Source of the DNA: Dama dama
Taxonomy: Eukaryota; Chordata; Mammalia; Artiodactyla; Cervidae
Direction: 5' to 3'
DNA length: 64,000 nt
Assembly: GCF_033118175.1 (NCBI RefSeq)
Contig: NC_083697.1
Coordinates: 28,556,001-28,620,000 of the forward strand
In this document: one piece after another, positions 60,901 to 64,000 of the stretch
Layout of the letters: each line of letters starts with the position of its first letter
How positions within the stretch are numbered: the first letter of the stretch is position 1
The notes under the pieces: generated by a model
The model's input: the letters and a program-made list of their open reading frames with translations, nothing else
What the model was told of the DNA's origin: nothing
Databases searched by the model: none
Translations under genes and position numbers: made by a program

Positions 60901-62011
60901 GCTTAAGAATGAGAGTGTCTTCCTTTTGATTGGCAGATCAAGTATAACCTTCTCTGCTTGTCTGTGAAAATGCTGCTTACTGTTGGAAATCCTGTACCAC
61001 TTCCTGCATCACCATCCTCCTATTCTTCTCCCAGCCCTAGGCAACTGCTAATTTATTTTTTATCGCTATGCATTTTTCTCTTCTGGAAGTCTCAAAGAAA
61101 TGGAATTGTACAATATATACCTCCTTTATGACTGGCTTCTTTCACTTAGCATAATGATGTTTTCAGGTTCGCCTGTGTACTGGCCACCAGTACTTCATTT
61201 CTTTTTATTGCTGAATACTATTTTATTGTATGGATATGCCACATTTTATTTATTTTTTTCTTTAAACTCTTGTTTCCTTCTTGAAGTCTTTCTTTATAAC
61301 ATAAACTCTGATATAGACTTGTAGTCTATTCATCAAGACTATATCCCAAAGTAGAAGAGATTGGAAGCTTTCTCTTTGTTTTCTGTGTTTTAGGCTTGAA
61401 TGCCGAACAGATTTCAGATTCCTTAAATTCAGAGACTGTTTTAGTTCTCTGTAAGGCTTAGCAGAGTACTCGGCACATAATATTTACTCATAGATACTTG
61501 CTAGTTGGTTAATATGTTCTCTTAGCATCAGTAAATGTAATAGTTTGTGAAAATGTTTTGTGTCTGTTATCAATAGCGAACTTGATTCATATAAGAACTT
61601 TGTGAAGTTCTAGGGAAAAAGTCAATGCATGGAAATTAGAAGTTATGCTCATGATTTGATAATTATTGAAATATTATCAAGAAAGTTAAACTGGATCATG
61701 CAACATAAAAATGTATTAAAGCAGTATTTCTGAAAATTTTATTGAAAATTGCCTTCCAAGAATGTATATTTTCTCTGAAATATTTATTCCTTTCATTCTT
61801 AAATTAAAAAAAGACTAGTTATCTAAGTTAATGTTTTATTCATCTTGTTCTATTTATTTATTTATTTTTTATTCATCTTGTTTTAAAAATCTTCTCTTTT
61901 TTTAGCAAATGGAGTAAAGTAAATCTGGTATTTGAGGGTATCGATACAGTTGCAGTAGTCCTGCTCAACAGCGTTGCTATTGGCAAAACAGACAACATGT
62001 TCAGAAGATAC
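48779..62011 (+). CDS. MANBA: MANBA, lysosomal beta-mannosidase, 5' part (exons 1-3, residues 1-126)
   Basis: Exons 48779-48955, 59268-59362 and 61906-62011 join in frame into the first 126 residues; the remaining exons, including the catalytic (beta/alpha)8 domain, lie beyond the window. The enzyme is a glycoside hydrolase family 2 exo-beta-mannosidase that removes the beta-linked mannose in the last step of N-glycan degradation in lysosomes. Seen here: a hydrophobic signal peptide (MLLRLLLLLAPCGSGFA, cleavage probably after Ala17), then the start of the N-terminal sugar-binding-like beta sandwich (SISLRGNWK ... VPGCVHSAL ... NLVFEGIDTVAVVLLN). N-glycosylation sequons are at Asn35 (NGS) and Asn77 (NWT). 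Loss of this gene causes beta-mannosidosis in cattle and goats. All three exons look intact. Confidence 0.96.
49814..50040. repeat. Inverted repeat, 41-bp arms, 145-bp loop
   Basis: Left arm 49814-49854 and right arm 50000-50040 are reverse complements at 38 of 41 positions; the arms start gtgtcacaca and end ggccaggctg. The loop and right arm have reverse-MIR character ('cccagagaagttggag', 'ccaagatcacacagc'), suggesting an inverted duplication of part of a MIR and its flank. Confidence 0.85.
50613..50807 (+). repeat. BOV-tA SINE, plus strand, with imperfect target-site duplication
   Basis: Begins gggcttccctgacgattc, ends in an (AAC)n tail 'aaacaacaac'. Flanked by 'aaggtagatgtg' and 'aaggtacatgta'. 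Confidence 0.9.
51060..52440. repeat. L2-like LINE segment split by a solo LTR
   Basis: 'tattctaggtgcttggaatt' and 'agcttatggtgaa' lead up to the LTR; 'gaaaacaatttttgtccc' and 'acattctagtgggggagat' follow it. Removing the LTR and one TGGTGAA restores continuous L2-type text. Confidence 0.65.
51139..52002 (-). mobile_element. Solo LTR of an ERVK-like (class II) retrovirus, minus strand
   Basis: An 864-bp insertion bracketed by TGGTGAA (51132-51138 and 52003-52009), close to the 6-bp duplication typical of class II elements. On its minus strand an AATAAA (complement at 51224-51229) is followed by a terminal R-U5-like segment, as in an LTR 3' part. It carries an internal duplication of about 313 bp. 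There is no gag, pol or env, so it is a solo LTR left by recombination. Family name not assigned. Confidence 0.65.
53585..53820 (+). repeat. MIR SINE, plus strand
   Basis: 'gtagttcagttgaaaaaatg', 'cagactttggtgttgggc', 'tgggacctcggggaagac', 'ataaaatggtatttac' and 'atgaggataagagtaaatg' follow MIR order over nearly its full length. Confidence 0.75.
54080..54494 (-). repeat. L1 3' region fragment, minus strand, interrupted by BovB
   Basis: 'gcaattttaggttctctgc', 'atgtacccaccatcatag' and 'gtttcactgccctaaagatcc' are old L1 text. It is cut by the BovB at TCTGTAGCC and resumes at 56498 ('tctgtagcctttccagattt'). Confidence 0.75.
54495..56497 (+). mobile_element. BovB (RTE) LINE, about 2.0 kb, with reverse-transcriptase open frames
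   Basis: Flanked by a perfect 9-bp target-site duplication TCTGTAGCC (54486-54494, 56498-56506). It lacks the 5' end with the endonuclease but has most of the RT: frames at 54516-54998 (linker, VPETGIKTIPKKKKCKKAKW), 55029-55502 (fingers/palm, SKASGGDRIPVGLF, FIDYAKAFDYVDH) and 55610-56122 (palm/thumb, with RYADNTTL at the catalytic box, so the second Asp of YADD is Asn). Stop at 54996-54998 and a frameshift near 55490 break the frame. Ends in the 3' tail 'gactgaactgaactgaactg'. Inactive. Confidence 0.95.
56521..57888. other. MANBA intron 1 segment, nothing recognised
   Basis: Moderate-GC intronic sequence between the BovB and the BOV-tA cluster. I see no gene and no repeat I can name. Confidence 0.5.
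57889..58000 (+). repeat. BOV-tA SINE head, interrupted
   Basis: 'gggtttccctgatggctcag' to 'ccactccaatattcttgg'; it stops abruptly where the next BOV-tA head (gggcttccctgg) begins. Confidence 0.85.
58001..58195 (+). repeat. BOV-tA SINE, plus strand
   Basis: 'gcttccctggtggctcagc' through 'ggtcacaaagagtcatag'. Second of three head-to-tail copies. Confidence 0.88.
58196..58433 (+). repeat. BOV-tA SINE, plus strand, with 12-bp target-site duplication
   Basis: 'ggctccccaggtggggctag' to 'tagcatgcacgcacac'. Flanked by identical AGTAAAGCTGAG at 58184-58195 and 58434-58445. Confidence 0.93.
58752..58964 (-). repeat. BOV-tA SINE, minus strand
   Basis: 'tgctagttgcttagtcatgtc' to 'gagccaacagggaagccc'. 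Oppositely oriented to the three copies about 320 bp upstream and so able to pair with them. Confidence 0.9.
59268..59362 (+). CDS. MANBA: MANBA exon 2 (residues 60-91)
   Basis: Acceptor tcaacag, donor AG|gtacat in phase 2. Encodes DPYYRFNNLDYRWIALDNW, TYIKKFKLHFDM and two bases of Ser91. It has the RWIALDNWTY core strand of the family 2 N-terminal domain and the NWT sequon at Asn77. Confidence 0.96.
59846..60060 (-). repeat. BOV-tA SINE, minus strand
   Basis: 'gagttgctcagtcatgtcc' to 'gggccaccttggaagc'. Possible diverged target-site duplication 'aacccagttat'/'aacctaattat'. Confidence 0.9.
60655..60872 (-). repeat. CHR-type SINE, minus strand
   Basis: 'ggctgctctgggtctctattg', 'ggaccagggattgaaccag' and 'taaccactcgacctccagg'. 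Some internal body is missing relative to the long copy at 39.5 kb. Confidence 0.85.
61020..61265 (-). repeat. L1 3' region fragment, minus strand
   Basis: 'gcaactgctaatttatttt', 'gactggcttctttcacttag' and 'tattgctgaatactatttta' are reverse old-L1 text. Confidence 0.65.
61906..62011 (+). CDS. MANBA: MANBA exon 3 (residues 91-126)
   Basis: Acceptor tttttag; completes Ser91 and encodes KWSKVNLVFEGIDTVAVVLL, NSVAIGKTDNMFRRY, donor TAC|gtaagt in phase 0. It carries the FEGIDT strand and the NxxxIGxTDNMFRRY element of the family 2 sugar-binding-like domain. Confidence 0.96.
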
Positions 62012-62094
62012 GTAAGTATATAATGACATCAGGTTAAAAAGAACCACTGTTTGATTTTGTGTTCATTGTTATCACGAGCAGCAAGAACAAGTCC

Positions 62095-62245
62095 TTTGGT
62101 GCAATGGGTAAGTTACTTTATCTCTCAGTTGCTATATTTGTTGAATGATGAAGACACTCAAGTCCTATAGAATTATTGTGAGGATTTAATGAGTTAATTG
62201 TATGAAATGATTGGTTTAGTTTTTGGCACATAGGAAATGTTTGAA
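62095..62245 (+). repeat. MIR SINE, plus strand
   Basis: 'gtaagttactttatctctcag', 'ttgtgaggatttaatgagtt' and 'ggcacataggaaatgtttg'. The MIR 3' half. Confidence 0.7.
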
Positions 62246-62669
62246 AATGCTGTTCCCTTCTCTGTTGTTTGGAATCCAGAGTTTCAAGGGAAATGACAAC
62301 TGACAAGCCATTTTTAAAAGGAAGTGTTCCTTCCTTTCTGGAAGTGTTATCTTAAGAGATTGTATCCTGATCTCCCTTCCCTGTCAAGGGTAGACTTTTT
62401 TAAAACAAAAATAACTTATGACTTAGAAATACATGCTCTGCATACCAGAGGGTCAGGTTATTATGAGGTATCTAGGAAATACTTGGCAATGCAAAGCCAT
62501 ATGTAAATAGCAAGAGCAGACTTTCCAGGACTGAACATAGCCTCTGTTTGCTCTGTTGGCCTAGGACCCTCATCTCTCAGTAAAAATAGCAGGAGAAAAC
62601 CTAGAAATCTATGTTTGGGTAGGAGAATGTGATCAGTTATAACTAAAAGTTGGCAACTAAGTTATACAA

Positions 62670-63858
62670 GCTGAATTTAGAAAAGGCAGAGGAACCAGCG
62701 ATCAAATTGCTGACATCCGCTGGATCATAGGAAAAGCAAGAGAGTTCCAGAAAAACATCTACTTCTGCTTTATTGACTACACCAAAGCCTTTGACTGTGT
62801 GGATCACAACAAAGTGTGGAAAATTCTTCAAGAGATGGGAATATCAGACCACCTTATCTGCCTCCTGAAAAATCTGTATGCAGGTCAAGAAGCAACAGTT
62901 AGAACTGGACATGGAACAACAGACTGGTTCCAAATTGGGAAAGGAGTATGTCAAGGCTGTATATTGTCACCCTGCTGATTTAGCTTATATGCAGAGGACA
63001 TCATGCGACATGCCAGGCTGGATGAAGCACAAGGTGGAATCAAGATTGCCGGGAGAAATATCAATAACCTCAGGTATGCAGATGACACCACCCTCATGGC
63101 AGAAAGTAGAGAGGAACTAAAGAGCCTCTAGATGAAAGAGAAACAGGAGAGTGAAAAAGTTGTCTTAAAATTCAACATTCAGGAAACTAAGATCATGGCA
63201 TCCGGTCCCATCACTTCATGGCAAATAGATGGGGAAACAGTGGAAACAGTGGATGATTTTATTTTCCTGGGCTCGAAAATCACTGCAGATGCTGACTGTA
63301 TCCATGAAATCAAAAGACGCTTACTCCTTGGAAGAAAAGCTATGACCAACGTAGACGGCATTATTAAAAAGAAGAGACATTACTTTGCCAACAAAAGTCC
63401 ATCTAGTCAAGGCTATGGTTTTTCCAGTGGTCACGTATGGATATGAGAGTTGGACTATAAAGAAAGCTGAGCGCCAAAGAATTGATGCTTTTGAACTGTG
63501 GTGTTGGAGAAGACTCTTGAGAGTCCCTTGGACTGCAAGGAGATCCAACCAGTCCATCCTAAAGCAGATCAGTCCTGGGTGTTCATTGGAAGGACTGATG
63601 CTGAAGCTGAAACTCCAATACTTTGGCCACCTGATGCGAAGAACTGACTCATTTGAAAAGACTCTGGTGCTGGGAAAGATTGAAGGCGGGAGGAGAAGGG
63701 GATGACAGAGGATGAGATGGTTGGATGGCATCACCGACTTGACGGACATGAGTTTGGGTAAGCTCCGGGAGTCAGAGATAGACAGGGAAGCCTGATGTGC
63801 TGCAGTCCATGGGGTCACAAAGAATCAGACACAACTGAGCAACTGAATTGAACTGAAG
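62670..63858 (+). mobile_element. BovB (RTE) LINE, 5'-truncated, in MANBA intron 3
   Basis: Starts 'ctgaatttagaaaaggcagag' (RT palm) and ends at the tail 'actgaattgaactgaa'. Its RT box reads RYADDTTLMAES across 63073-63110, so the catalytic YADD is intact here, but frames are broken (TGA near 62976 and several others). It covers about 1.2 kb shared with the BovB in intron 1, in the same orientation. Confidence 0.93.
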
Positions 63859-64000
63859 TTCCACTATCTTGGAGAAGTTCTTTCTTCAGCAAAAGGCTAG
63901 ACCTAAAGATTTCAGTTATTTTATGCATCTTTCATACATTTTGCCTATGTCTTAAATTTTATACATGGGGATGCTTTCATATTTGTTCTTTCTGTTTAAT

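Larger units (their letters stand above)
59363..61905 (+). other. MANBA: MANBA intron 2 (2.5 kb)
   Basis: Starts gtacat, ends tttttag. Contains a BOV-tA (59846), an A-run and G13 tract (60142-60154), a CHR SINE (60655) and an L1 fragment (61020). Remaining parts are AT-rich with nothing named. Confidence 0.85.
62012..64000 (+). other. MANBA: MANBA intron 3, left part
   Basis: Starts gtaagt and runs off the window. Contains a MIR (62095) and a BovB (62670-63858). Exon 4 is not in the window. Confidence 0.85.

Overview
This is mammalian nuclear DNA from a ruminant, most likely a bovid. The evidence is spliced genes with long introns, methylation-type CpG islands at two promoters, and a repeat content made of BovB (RTE) LINEs, BOV-tA SINEs and CHR-type tRNA-Glu SINEs, over older MIR, L2, L1, MER5 and Tigger relics. 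I cannot choose between cattle, bison, yak, buffalo, sheep or goat from the sequence alone. Two protein-coding genes are visible, both on the + strand and head to tail. No bacterial-style operon, CRISPR array or phage is present.

Gene 1 is UBE2D3 (E2 ubiquitin-conjugating enzyme D3). A CpG island at about 2.04-3.78 kb carries the promoter, with two perfect TCTCGCGAGA elements. The start codon is at 3748. Seven coding exons (3748-3771, 17600-17663, 17752-17783, 23584-23661, 24633-24738, 26719-26812, 28768-28813) join without a frame break into a 147-residue protein with the HPN motif and catalytic Cys85. An additional exon at 27214-27263 gives an alternative C terminus ending LAREWTEKYAML. Intron 4 has a GC-AG boundary and intron 2 is only 88 bp. 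A long AU-rich 3'UTR with several AATAAA signals follows.

Intergenic DNA (about 30.6-48.2 kb) is repeat-dense. It holds an old L1 split by a CHR SINE and a BovB (34.8-37.8 kb), a (CA)n microsatellite (38.25 kb), a decayed ERVL-type internal region on the minus strand (about 40.0-44.4 kb) invaded by a BOV-tA and two oppositely oriented BovB copies, and minus-strand L1 sequence (44.5-47.0 kb).

Gene 2 is MANBA (lysosomal beta-mannosidase). A second CpG island (about 48.2-49.15 kb) contains a tandem GC-box repeat and exon 1 (48779-48955, signal peptide and first residues). Exons 2 (59268-59362) and 3 (61906-62011) follow; the remainder of the gene lies past the window. Its introns hold a solo ERVK-like LTR inside an L2, a 2-kb BovB with a perfect 9-bp target-site duplication, a 41-bp-arm inverted repeat, a cluster of three BOV-tA SINEs, and another BovB in intron 3.

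The two genes share no pathway beyond general protein and glycan turnover: UBE2D3 acts in ubiquitin transfer in cytosol and nucleus, MANBA in lysosomal N-glycan breakdown. I found no convincing undescribed gene system. The most interesting items are the alternative UBE2D3 terminal exon, the GC-AG intron, the paired BANP-type elements, the direct BovB repeats that bracket MANBA exons 2-3, and the long inverted repeat in MANBA intron 1.
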